Shown here piece by piece: positions 46,165-54,675 of a stretch of DNA of 64,000 nucleotides (the stretch's first letter is position 1; each line of letters opens with the position of its first letter). The position numbers were made by a program, and so were the translations under genes. The notes under the pieces are model-generated. The model was not told the origin of the DNA. It ran no database searches and saw nothing but the letters and a program-made list of their open reading frames with translations. The stretch is from Trichomonas vaginalis G3 (taxonomy: Eukaryota > Parabasalia > Trichomonadida > Trichomonadidae), in the NCBI RefSeq assembly GCF_026262505.1, contig NC_067203.1:806001-870000 (forward strand), given 5' to 3'.

Positions 46165-47120
46165 TCGTCATTTTCAACTTCTTTAGCATATTCGTCAGGA
46201 GTTGTCTTATATTTGTTAGGAACTGTCTTTGAAAGTATACCACCTTGAACTTTGACAAGTTTGAAACGAGGTCTGACAATAGTAGTTTTATCTTCTGCTT
46301 GCAGTCTGTACATTTTGCCATGTTTGCCTAAAACTTCATAATATTCTCTTGTATACTTTCTTCTATTTTTACGAACACGAATGTGAGTACCTGTCGAGTT
46401 CCCATTGTTGTCATAGTCAATAGTATTTTCATATGGGTCGCGTTTAGGTATTTCTATTTTTACTTTGTCACCTTTCTTAAGTTTGAAGTCCGGCATTCTT
46501 TCTTGTTCATCCCTTTTGACTAAACTATTAAATATATAGTCTTTCTCTAAGTCAGGGTTGTTTTTCATTTCTTCGGGGGAATGGTTTCCCAAACCTTTTT
46601 GTTTACGGCTATTGTAAATATTTAAAACTTGTCTCATCTTTGCCATGGAGAAGTGTCTATATTTGTCGTCATATGACATTTCATTTGCTTCACCACCTTG
46701 TGGTTGGTTTAAGTCTCTTAACATTTTTATACAACCGTCAATGACACCAAGAGCAGAATGGTTTTGGTCGACAATGAAATATTGGTTTACATTTTTTGAA
46801 CGCAGATAGTTTTTTACATCATCTGATTTGAAAGAACTTTCACAGTCAGATGTCAGTTTTGTTGGATGGTATTTGTCAACGAATATTGTCAAAGCAGTTT
46901 TCACATCTAAAATATTTTTGGACCATAATGGTATGGCTTCACAGTATCTTGTGTTTTGACCAACAAATATTAGCCAGTATGGTGGTCCATCTTCTCTATA
47001 CCTCGGAATGTTTTCCAAGATATCCATAAACCAAGCATTTGGTGTTGAACTAAAGATTTTTACCATGAGTGCTTTCTTTGTTGCCTTAGAAACATAGGGG
47101 TCCTTGTTTGAATTCGTCAT
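46161..47120 (-). CDS. Retroviral-type (rve) integrase (BR)
   Basis: 319 residues, reading whole. The RNase-H-fold integrase core runs from about residue 25 to 170: WFMDILENIPRYREDGPPYW, FVGQNTRYCEAIPLW, LTSDCESSF and DQNHSALGVIDGCIKMLRDL. The C-terminal part is basic and SH3-like (KKGDKVKIEIPKRDPYE, RVRKNRRKYTREYYEVLG). It joins element ends to target DNA and makes the short target duplication. There is no reverse transcriptase nearby, as expected for a Polinton. The first base region faces the amphipathic gene at 47137 across 16 bp. Confidence 0.85.
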   Translation of the reverse strand: MTNSNKDPYVSKATKKALMVKIFSSTPNAWFMDILENIPRYREDGPPYWLIFVGQNTRYCEAIPLWSKNILDVKTALTIFVDKYHPTKLTSDCESSFKSDDVKNYLRSKNVNQYFIVDQNHSALGVIDGCIKMLRDLNQPQGGEANEMSYDDKYRHFSMAKMRQVLNIYNSRKQKGLGNHSPEEMKNNPDLEKDYIFNSLVKRDEQERMPDFKLKKGDKVKIEIPKRDPYENTIDYDNNGNSTGTHIRVRKNRRKYTREYYEVLGKHGKMYRLQAEDKTTIVRPRFKLVKVQGGILSKTVPNKYKTTPDEYAKEVENDD

Positions 47121-47136
47121 TTTTAACCCATAAGAA

Positions 47137-47538
47137 ATGGGTTTATTTGGCGCATTAGCAGGAGTCGCATCTAGATTTTTACCCGCAGTGGGAACACTAG
47201 CCAGAGGTGCATTTGGAATTGGAAGGAAGATTTTGAGTACATTAGGTATACTGAAAGAGAAAGCACAACCTATTATACAAACTGTACAGAAAGGTTGGGA
47301 GGTAGCACGAGATGCAGCAAATCTTATTCCAAATCCTGAAACAAGAGGAAAAGTTCAAGGATGGATGGACAATGTAGGAAGACAAGCAGGAAACTACTAT
47401 AACAAAGCAAATGACTACTATAACCAAGCAGGGCACTACATGGACCAAGGTGAAAGATTCTTTAACAGAGGATATAACCATGCACAACAGTGGGTAAACA
47501 ACAACCAACCGCAACCGCCTCAAACGTGGGGAATGTAA
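47137..47538 (+). CDS. Amphipathic Gly/Ala and Tyr-rich virion-type protein, 133 residues (BR)
   Basis: Reads whole. MGLFGALAGVASRFLPAVGT is a hydrophobic/amphipathic start; the middle is helical; residues about 85-120 are a Tyr/Asn/Gln repeat (NYYNKANDYYNQAGHYMDQG), and the end is QPQPPQTWGM. Family A has a similar-looking gene next to its left TIR (1985-2509). A minor virion protein that interacts with membrane or DNA is a guess from composition. Confidence 0.6.
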   Translation: MGLFGALAGVASRFLPAVGTLARGAFGIGRKILSTLGILKEKAQPIIQTVQKGWEVARDAANLIPNPETRGKVQGWMDNVGRQAGNYYNKANDYYNQAGHYMDQGERFFNRGYNHAQQWVNNNQPQPPQTWGM

Positions 47539-47557
47539 AATTTTTTACTGAGATGAA

Positions 47558-47713
47558 ATGAACAATACAGCATTGAGACAAATGGGCTCAAGATGGCTTT
47601 GTCGGCTTCCAGCAGTTACACAACCACGTGTTTGTCAAGTTCTTCTTATACCTCAGGAAGTTTTAGACCGACTTAAAAAACCTCAACAACCAGTTGAAAA
47701 CAAACCAAACTAA
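47558..47713 (+). CDS. 51-residue microprotein (BR)
   Basis: Counterpart of 36609-36764, nearly identical, behind TTTTTTACTGAGATGAAATG. The same leader precedes the next gene at 47733, suggesting a recently duplicated promoter. Confidence 0.55.
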   Translation: MNNTALRQMGSRWLCRLPAVTQPRVCQVLLIPQEVLDRLKKPQQPVENKPN

Positions 47714-47732
47714 AATTTTTTACTGAGATGAA

Positions 47733-48317
47733 ATGACCGAAGAAGTTGAAACGGTAGATTTGACACCACAAACAAAAAGTTCAGAACCATTGTCAAAACC
47801 TGTCAAAGAACTTACAGATGAAGAGAAAAATTCAATAATAGAAAGTGCCAGGTCTGGAAATACAAACCCTAACTACAAAGTCACTTTTCATAAAAATGGA
47901 ACGGCTAGTATCTCAAAAAAGAAACAGACTCTCACAAATAAAATATTGAAGTCTGAAGGAGTTTATGAGACAACAGATGGAAAAGTTTACTTCACTGACC
48001 AACAGTTCATTATAGAACATCTCATTGACTTAGAGTCGAAATATTCTAAACTTTACAACAAACACAAAAAGTTGAAAGGAAAACAGAAACAAATGGCATA
48101 TGACATTTATGAAGATGTTGACGACACAACTGTTCCAGCAAGTGAGGTAAAGTCAGAGGAACCGAAAAGTGACGAAAAACCAATAGAAGAAGGGAAGCCA
48201 AAAACTGAAGGGGAGCCAAAACCAAAGTTTAGTTTTCAAACTAAACCAAGTCAACCTTCATTAGCTGGTATGGGTTGGCGTCAAAGACTTATGGCAGCAA
48301 GTGGTTATGTAAAGTAA
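47733..48317 (+). CDS. KDG-hairpin protein with acidic/proline tail, 194 residues (BR)
   Basis: Reads whole; counterpart of 36005-36589 with a few substitutions, mostly in the Glu/Lys/Pro tail (EEGKPKTEGEPKPK). It has the NYKVTFHKNGTASISKKK segment, a coiled middle and the end GMGWRQRLMAASGYVK. Confidence 0.6.
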   Translation: MTEEVETVDLTPQTKSSEPLSKPVKELTDEEKNSIIESARSGNTNPNYKVTFHKNGTASISKKKQTLTNKILKSEGVYETTDGKVYFTDQQFIIEHLIDLESKYSKLYNKHKKLKGKQKQMAYDIYEDVDDTTVPASEVKSEEPKSDEKPIEEGKPKTEGEPKPKFSFQTKPSQPSLAGMGWRQRLMAASGYVK

Positions 48318-48347
48318 AGAAAAAAATATTTTTTTATTTTTATAGAA

Positions 48348-50500
48348 ATGCCCCCATATAGAATGGATAGAAAGTCTGCTAGAATAAAAGCAGAGTTAGA
48401 AAGATATGGTTGGAGAGTTTCAAAGAAGTTTAAATATAGGAAGGGAAGACCCATAAAAGTCTATGACAAATTGTCTGGTCTTCGCTATGAAATGGACTTA
48501 GAAACAGCACGTGCAAATTATCCAAACAGATTAGAGAGGTTAGAAGAAGAACGTCTTATGGACATGCCTTTCGATGTTACTGAGCCTCAAGTTGAAGGAC
48601 ACGACGGCTTTGCCAGATTCTACTGGAAACATGACGAACAATTGCATCCTTTGAGAAGGAAAAAAGGGAAAGGTGAAGACGCACATGCTCCCATGGAAAG
48701 AACAAGATATGCATATGAAAAGTACCGTGAAGTTAGAAGTAAAATTACATCTGGTCGAACCTTTACAGTAAACTTTGAAGAAGGAAAGAACAAAGAAGGC
48801 TTCATGGGTGTACTTGCTGCAATTCAAGACGGAAATAAGAAAGGATACAATCTCAGATTGACCGTAACAGATTTGGATGGTCACATTTACTATGCACATG
48901 GCAATGTCACAACAGCCGCACAACTTCTTGACGCTTTCAAGACTACAAAGAGAGAACAAATGTTTGACTCCGACTCAGACATTTTGAATGCAATTGAAGG
49001 AATTGCAAGCGTGAAGTTCGAATGGTTCCAACCCAACCCTCAAGCAGTCAGACAACATGCTGGTATTTCCCGTTCAGAAAAAGTCTGACATTTAACATGA
49101 CAAGGTATGGAATTTACAATTCAATTGAAACAATTGTCAATGAACCTTGTATTCTTACATGTCTCAGGAACTCTGGTCTTGTTACAGATGAGAAAATGAA
49201 GTATCTTGAGTCATGTGTGAAAACAAGGTACATTCTCAGAGGTCAATTGTCAAAAATTGCACCGTTGGCAAATGTGAATATCCGAGTCAACATTCCGACT
49301 GAGAAAGGTTCTTCACATGATGACTATGTTGTTGACAAAGACTTACCATGGTTGAAGATTGTACTTGTCCACAACCACTTCATGTTGAACGAAAGTCTTA
49401 CAAACCCATTGTTCGGAAAAGGTAAGTGCAACATTGTCAGAGCTGTTAACATTCTTTTCGAGAAAGGTTTGTTGGAACCAATTCCAGATGACAAGCTGAC
49501 AGAAACTTTTGTACCAAAAGACGAAACAAACTTTTCATTGTTGGTAAGACCAAAAGTTGTTCCAGACAAAGTTATAGCACAAAAGAAGTACACAGTTCCA
49601 AAAGGAGTTGGATTGTTCGGATACCAACCTGAACCAGAAGAACTTCCAATGAGGTTGCAAGAACTTCAAGATGCTATAAATAAACTTCCATTGAGACATC
49701 CAATTGACGTCAAATTGTATTGGAGAGCATCAGAGTTAGGTCAGAAGGTTTTATATGAAACAGGTTGCTTTGACGATGTTTATGAGATAACAGGCGAGGT
49801 TTCTCAAAAGATAAGAGACTCACTTGAATTTCCACGAACTGGACCCATTGGTTGCGACAAGTTCGACTCATATGAAAAAATATACTATGTCGACCTTAAC
49901 GCTGCGTACATGAGGTTCGTCCAATATATTCCGACTGGAATTCCAAACGAAAAAGGTGAGTTCCCGGGAAGGAACTATACAGTTGGAAAAGTCATACAAC
50001 AAATGTATGATATTAGGAAAGCTTCAAACCCCAAACTTGCAATGACACTCAAATTGCTTATGAATTCGACATGGGGATATTCTATTAAAAAACCTCAAAA
50101 GATGAAGAGTAAACACTATGAGAAGGTCGACAACTTTGTTGAAAGGTTTTCTCCTTTTGTTTTGAAATACGAGTTCACCGAAGGTCAAAATGGCTTAGTA
50201 ACCACAGTAAAACCTATTGTCGAACATTGGTCATACCCTCAGTTCGCAAAGGCAGTCCTTGACAACTACAACAAATTCTTCTCCGATGTCAAATCCAAAA
50301 TTGTGGTTTACTATGAGAACATCGATGCGCTCATGACGAACGAAGAAGGCTATAACAAACTCATTGAAATGGGAATGGTCGGTGAAAAGATGGGCTGTTT
50401 TAAGCTAGACAAGGTATTTTCCGAAGTTCATGTAATATCGAAAAGGAAATATTGGGCCATACTTGAAGACGGCACAGAAGTAAAACATTGCATGAAATAA
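48348..50500 (+). pseudogene. Divergent B-family DNA polymerase (BR), broken
   Basis: Right-arm copy of 33821-35974, with about one break. It keeps the EPCILTCLRNSG module and the palm motifs YYVDLNAAYM, LKLLMNSTWGYS and VYYENIDALM. The last 50 residues differ more from the left copy than the rest does (MGMVGEKMGCFKLDKVFSE), just next to the island border. Confidence 0.8.
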
Positions 50501-50513
50501 AACATTGCATGAA
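50481..50513 (+). repeat. 16-bp direct duplication at the polymerase end
   Basis: TAAAACATTGCATGAA occurs at 50481-50496 and 50498-50513, spanning the stop of the polymerase gene. The left arm has it once. It marks the exact border of the BR-specific island. Confidence 0.75.
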
Positions 50514-50554
50514 GTAAAAACGTTTTTAAAACCATATATTTTTACATATATAAA

Positions 50555-51415
50555 ATGCTTCAGGTTGAAAAACAAAGAACAAAAGTAGCAGATACAAAAC
50601 CGTTAGACTATATCTTTACAAATGCCGGTAGGAATATATCAGATGAAGAAATTTCATCCCAAACATACAGGTTTGACTATCCAATTCGTTGGCTTCAAAG
50701 TCCTTCAGATGCAAAGGCAATAGGATTTAGAAGAGTTTTGTTTTCAAATAGAACTAACGCGTTTATGTTCGCAGTATATTTTCACGGTCAGTATAAAGGT
50801 TCTGATGGTCTAATAGAAAAATTTGACGAAATGAAAATCTTTACAATTCGTTCAGACGAAAGTCTTGAAAAAACTCTAAATGACTTTCAAACTCAAATAA
50901 ACAAATACTACTGGGAATTTCAAGAAAAATACCACTCTTTACTAAATGGAACATACTATCTGAAGCTAGAATACGACAAGATGAACTCCACAGTTTCATT
51001 TCAAAAGATTGAAATTAACCCTCCAAGAGATACAGAGTTTTTATATTGGGGGGTGGACAAACGTTCTTGGGCGCAATTTCTTCGGTTACTAAACCAGAAC
51101 GAACCATTACCACCAGATGGTCCATTTAAATTTATACTTCCACCAGCAGATTTGACAGTTTATAGAAACGTGTTCGACCCTCAAAATGTCATGTGTCATG
51201 CAAGTTTCAGTTCAAGCAACAACAGTTTTCTGTGTATCGGTAAGGACTTCTATGACTTTGCTTCTAAATTCTACGAACCACCTAGTAACAGTTTCTCTGA
51301 CTTTCAAGTTTGGTTCACAACAAACGGTGTGCAGCATATAATTCCATTGTACTATGACTTTTATCTCGAATTGTCTTTCATATACAACTACGGAAAAGTG
51401 CTGAAAAAGTATTGA
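50555..51415 (+). CDS. Minor-capsid-type protein paralog, 286 residues (BR island)
   Basis: Reads whole, after TTTTTACATATATAAAATG. Clear paralog of 44086-44934: MLQVEKQRTKVADTKPLDYI vs MLSIEKENSRVATTKPLDEL, YRFDYPIRWLQSPSDAKAIG, and the end FSDFQVWFTTNGVQHIIPLY. Much more diverged than the two arms are from each other, so it is an old duplicate or was acquired from another Polinton. Only the right arm has it, in the accessory island. It might change vertex or host-binding properties; inference. Confidence 0.68.
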   Translation: MLQVEKQRTKVADTKPLDYIFTNAGRNISDEEISSQTYRFDYPIRWLQSPSDAKAIGFRRVLFSNRTNAFMFAVYFHGQYKGSDGLIEKFDEMKIFTIRSDESLEKTLNDFQTQINKYYWEFQEKYHSLLNGTYYLKLEYDKMNSTVSFQKIEINPPRDTEFLYWGVDKRSWAQFLRLLNQNEPLPPDGPFKFILPPADLTVYRNVFDPQNVMCHASFSSSNNSFLCIGKDFYDFASKFYEPPSNSFSDFQVWFTTNGVQHIIPLYYDFYLELSFIYNYGKVLKKY

Positions 51416-51423
51416 AAAATATA

Positions 51424-51660
51424 TTTTAGGGTAGATGGTTTTTAGGTGTCACCAGGTCCCTCGGTCCCTCGGTCATTTTAACTTCTCTGAAAAAGTGTGA
51501 CAACATGACATTTTGACAACAACACAGGAAATAAACTTCATCGTCAATGTTTTGTCATGAATTTCATCGTAAATGTTTTGTCATGAATTTCATCGTAAAT
51601 GTTTTGTCATGACTTCTTCATCGTACATGTTTTGTCATGACTTCTTCATCGTATTCTTTC
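51424..51660. repeat. P block and TTTTGTCATGA repeats (BR island)
   Basis: A block beginning TTTTAGGGTAGATGG and containing CCCTCGGTCCCTCGGTC, GTGTGACAACATGACATTTT and ACAACACAGGAAATAAAC; parts recur at 52660-52775, 53060-53170 and, inverted, 53530-53640. It is followed by about five units of TTTTGTCATGA(A/C)TTCATCGT. No gene; apparently a repeat nursery. Confidence 0.7.
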
Positions 51661-51667
51661 ACCCGTT

Positions 51668-51748
51668 GAATTTTGTATAAAAAAGCAACCGCCGGAATTC
51701 CGGCGGTTGGTATATTCTTCACAAAATGCTTGTTTTGAGGTCGAGCCA
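51668..51748. repeat. H repeat, copy upstream of the KilA-N gene
   Basis: Contains the perfect palindrome CCGCCGGAATTCCGGCGG between TATAAAAAAGCAA and TTGGTATATTCTTCAC. It lies about 60 bp before the KilA-N start, as the family A copy (10843-10938) precedes the gene at 11028. Confidence 0.85.
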
Positions 51749-51808
51749 CAAACGAATGTCCGACGTCCCACCAAAAAAATATTTTTTATTTTTATTGTAA
51801 GAACTGAA

Positions 51809-52471
51809 ATGACAGTCGAAGCAAAAACGTTCACGAACAAATCTAATGGCGAAACATTCACAAAAGGCACTTACAACGGTATTGAAGTCTTACGTAGAGA
51901 CAAGGATGGTTATATAAATGCAACAAATATGTGTCAGCAGTTTAGGAAAGACTTTAGAAGGTTGTTGGAAAATAAGTCCTGGGAAGAGTATTTTAAGGCA
52001 TTTTGTGAAGAATATACCAACCCGCGGAATTCCGCGGGTTGCTTTTTATACACAGTTCATGCAGGAATTCCGGATGAAATCAAACAGGTTAGAGGAATGT
52101 ATGTAGACCCAAGACTTGTAAACTATATAGCAATGTGGGCTTCTCCAAAATATTGTATAGCAGTTGGAAAAATTTTGGACTCCATAGACAAGAAAGTTCA
52201 TGAGAAATTAGATGAAGAAGAACTTGAAGATACAGTAGAGAATGCAAAACCTTTGTTCGAAGAAGAAGTTAGAAAAAAGTGTTTAAAACAAATAGAACAT
52301 GAACATGAGATATGTTCTGGTTATAGAGATTCTCCATACGAACTAGACCAATGGGAACAAGAAGATTTAAAGAGAGAATTTAGAGAATATGAACTCGCTA
52401 AAGTTTCATTAGAAGCTGCAGAAGAGAGGTTAAAAGTTTGGGGTCGTTTTGTACAAAAATATTGTGAGTAA
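51809..52471 (+). CDS. KilA-N protein with an H repeat in frame (BR island)
   Basis: 220 residues, reading whole from MTVEAKTFTNKSNGETFTKG. The KilA-N domain spans about 20-140: NGIEVLRRDKDGYINATNMC, LLENKSWEEYF, then GMYVDPRLVNYIAMWASPKY. Residues about 64-82 (AFCEEYTNPRNSAGCFLYT) are encoded by an inverted H repeat copy (51998-52052), placed in the loop between the helical and GMYVDP parts. The C-terminal third is a charged coiled coil. A DNA-binding regulator is inferred. Confidence 0.78.
   Translation: MTVEAKTFTNKSNGETFTKGTYNGIEVLRRDKDGYINATNMCQQFRKDFRRLLENKSWEEYFKAFCEEYTNPRNSAGCFLYTVHAGIPDEIKQVRGMYVDPRLVNYIAMWASPKYCIAVGKILDSIDKKVHEKLDEEELEDTVENAKPLFEEEVRKKCLKQIEHEHEICSGYRDSPYELDQWEQEDLKREFREYELAKVSLEAAEERLKVWGRFVQKYCE
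51998..52052 (-). repeat. H repeat inside the KilA-N coding sequence
   Basis: CATTTTGTGAAGAATATACC, palindrome CCCGCGGAATTCCGCGGG, then TTGCTTTTTATACA: the reverse complement of the intergenic H repeats. It keeps the reading frame open across its length. Confidence 0.9.
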
Positions 52472-52516
52472 ATGAACCATTTTTTTGTACCATCGTAGAA
52501 AACACACAAAACTCTT

Positions 52517-52614
52517 GAATTTTGTATAAAAAAAGCACCTGCCGGAATTCCGGCGGGTGGTATATTCTTCACAAAATGCTTGTTTTTGAGGTCGAGCCAT
52601 TTTTGGCTCCACCG
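52517..52614 (+). repeat. H repeat, full-length copy
   Basis: GAATTTTGTATAAAAAAAGC, palindrome GCCGGAATTCCGGC, GGTATATTCTTCACAAAATG and hairpin GAGCCATTTTTGGCTC, ending CCACCG. It lies about 45 bp after the KilA-N stop. Confidence 0.85.
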
Positions 52615-52780
52615 TAGAAAACACACAAAACTCATTTTTTTATTGAATTCGGCAAAAATAGATTTTAGGTTAGATGGTTTTTAGGTGTCACTACGTCACC
52701 AGGTAATTTAAACTTCTCTGAAAAAGTGTGACAACATGACATTTTGACAACAACACAGGAAATAAACTTCTTCGTAAATG

Positions 52781-53024
52781 TTTTGTATAAAAAGCACCCG
52801 CCGGAATTCCGCGGGTTGGTATATTCTTCACAAAATGCTTGTTTTGTTGAGACTTCTTCATCTAATTTCTCATGAACTTTCTTGTCTATGTTTTGTCAAG
52901 ACTTCTTCTTCGTATTCTTTCACCCGTTGAACTTTGTATAAAAAAGCAACCGCCGGAATTCCGGCGGTTGGTATATTCTTCACAAAATGCTTGTTTTGAG
53001 GTCGAGCCATTTTTGGCTCCACCG
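52781..53024 (+). repeat. Two H repeats separated by T-rich spacer
   Basis: A short copy at 52781-52848 ending TGTTTTGTTGAGACTTCTTC and a full copy at 52929-53024 with the GAGCCATTTTTGGCTC hairpin. The spacer repeats TTTTGTCAAGACTTCTTC-like units related to those at 51551-51650. Confidence 0.8.
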
Positions 53025-53048
53025 TAGAAAACACACAAAACTCTTGAA

Positions 53049-53641
53049 TTCGGCAAAAATATATTTTAGGTGGAACCAGGTCCCTCGGTCCCCAGGTCCC
53101 TCGGTCAACTAACATCTTTTTGAAAATGGTGACAACATGACATTTTGACAACAACACAGGAAATAAACTTCTTCGTAAATGTTTTGTATAAAAAGCACCC
53201 GCCGGAATTCCGCGGGTTGGTATATTCTTCACGAAATGCTTGTTTTGTTGAGACTTCTTCGTATATGTTTTGTATAAAAAGCAACCGCCGGAATTCCGCG
53301 GGTTGGTATATTCTTCACGAAATGCTTGTTTTGTTGAGACTTCTTCGTATATGTTTTGTATAAAAAGCAACCGCCGGAATTCCGCGGGTTGGTATATTCT
53401 TCACGAAATGCTTGTTTTGAGGTCGAGCCAAAAGTGGCTCCACCTGTTTTTTTCAACCAAAACTCATTTTTGTCTGATTTACGCTCATTGACGATGAAAG
53501 TCTTGACAAAAACATATACGAAGAAGTCTTTTTCCTGTGTTGTTGTCAAAATGTCATGTTGTCACACTTTTTCAGAGAAGTTCATTTGACCGAGGGACCG
53601 AGGGACCGAGGGACCTGGTTCCACCTAAAATATATTTTTGC
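53049..53641. repeat. Foldback structure with about 120-bp inverted ends
   Basis: The left arm begins GGCAAAAATATATTTTAGGT, GGAACCAGGTCCCTCGG and runs through GACAACATGACATTTTGACA. The right arm (about 53495-53641) carries the same words inverted (GTCATGTTGTCACAC, GGACCTGGTTCCACC, AAAATATATTTTTGC). The three tandem H repeats lie between. It looks like a foldback or MITE-like element, or a large hairpin regulatory array. Confidence 0.7.
53182..53443 (+). repeat. Three tandem H repeats, 85-86-bp period
   Basis: Copies at 53182-53248, 53268-53335 and 53353-53443, joined by GAGACTTCTTCGTATATG. Only the last has the second hairpin, GAGCCAAAAGTGGCTC. Palindromes read CCGGAATTCCG with slightly different flanks. 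Confidence 0.85.
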
Positions 53642-53648
53642 TGAAAAA

Positions 53649-53905
53649 CATGACCAAATTTCATGATATAACTGTATTTTTTTGACGAAGAGAACTTTGA
53701 CACTTCGTTAAAAAAATCCCTGAAATCGTGAAAAAATGACCAAATTTCATTATATAACTGTATTTTTTTGACGAAGTGAACTTTGACACTTCATAAAAAA
53801 ATCCCTGAAATCGTGAAAAAATGACCAAATTTCATGATATAACTGTATTTTTTTGACGAAGAGAACTTTTGCACTTCGTCAAAAAAATCCCTGAAATCAT
53901 ATCTT
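53649..53905. repeat. Three direct repeats of an 86-bp hairpin unit
   Basis: Each unit begins ATGACCAAATTTCAT and contains TTTGACGAAG and CTTCGTCAAA (or a near variant) as arms of a strong hairpin, then ATCCCTGAAATCGTGAAAAA. The left arm has one related unit inverted at about 30028-30090. The unit overlaps no convincing gene. Confidence 0.8.
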
Positions 53906-53976
53906 TTATACAAGATAAAAAAACAACGTTAGTTTTTATTTTTTTTATTTTTTTATTTTGTATGTAAGAACAGGAA
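53906..53976 (+). promoter_or_regulatory. Promoter cassette before the GIY-YIG gene (BR)
   Basis: CTTTTATACAAGATAAAAAA, AACGTTAGTTTTTAT, T/A tract, TTTTGTATGTAAGAACAGG, ATG. The cassette recurs before the next gene at 54601-54675 and in the left arm. Confidence 0.6.
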
Positions 53977-54588
53977 ATGACAAACACTGAGTTTGAAACA
54001 GTTAAAAAGATAGACAATGACACCAAAGTGGTTAGAATAGGTGATTTAAACGTAAGATACTCAAAGAAATACAAAAAATATTCTTTGTCAGACATTTTAA
54101 CACTATCTGGAAAGAAAGCACACGACTGGGTTAGAATTGCTTCTACTCAGAAAATTTTGACAAGAAATCCTGAGCTGATGATATCGGTAAGATTCTATGG
54201 AACAAGAGCATATCTCATCGACAAAAGTCTTATACCAGTAGTTTTGTTCTGGATTGACCCAGTTGTTGGATATAATTTCATAACATATGGTTCATTCGAT
54301 ACGGAACGTTGCAGTGAAGGCTTACTTTACATCGTTCAGAAACCGAAGGACTTCAATACAAAGAGATATAAGATAGGAAGAACATTTAATATAACTCAAA
54401 GATATGACAGTATAGTCAATAGAGTTAAGGTTGCGTTTGTTAACGATATGAGAGCTGCTGAAACAGAACTACTTGAAAAGTTTGAGAAAATGTATGGTGC
54501 TCCCACGAAAGGTAAAGAAACTTTCGAAGTAGATGAGATCGACAAAGCTATAAAAGTATTTGACGAAGTTGCTGAAAAATACATGTAA
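53977..54588 (+). CDS. KilA-N-like + T5orf172 (GIY-YIG-like) regulator (BR)
   Basis: 203 residues, reading whole, about 95% identical to 29168-29779. Differences cluster in SLSDILTLSGKKAHDWVRIA (left: IISPSGKRASDWVRNA). GLLYIVQKPKDF, RYKIGRTFNIT and AAETELLEKF mark the C-terminal GIY-YIG-like part. Confidence 0.82.
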   Translation: MTNTEFETVKKIDNDTKVVRIGDLNVRYSKKYKKYSLSDILTLSGKKAHDWVRIASTQKILTRNPELMISVRFYGTRAYLIDKSLIPVVLFWIDPVVGYNFITYGSFDTERCSEGLLYIVQKPKDFNTKRYKIGRTFNITQRYDSIVNRVKVAFVNDMRAAETELLEKFEKMYGAPTKGKETFEVDEIDKAIKVFDEVAEKYM

Positions 54589-54600
54589 AGCGTTTATTTT

Positions 54601-54675
54601 TGGTCTTTTATACAAGATAGAAAATAACGCTAGTTTTTATAAAATATTTTTTTTATTTTGTATGTAAAGACAGAT
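54601..54675 (+). promoter_or_regulatory. Promoter cassette before the KilA-N gene (BR)
   Basis: GGTCTTTTATACAAGATAGA, AACGCTAGTTTTTAT, T/A tract, TTTTGTATGTAAAGACAG, then ATATG. A paralog of 53906-53976. Confidence 0.6.

Noticed and set aside
52870-53589. Several overlapping frames on both strands (KQAFREEYTNPRNSGGCF and similar)
   Set aside because: They are read-through of the tandem H repeats. Only the copy inside the KilA-N domain (51809-52471) has real coding context.
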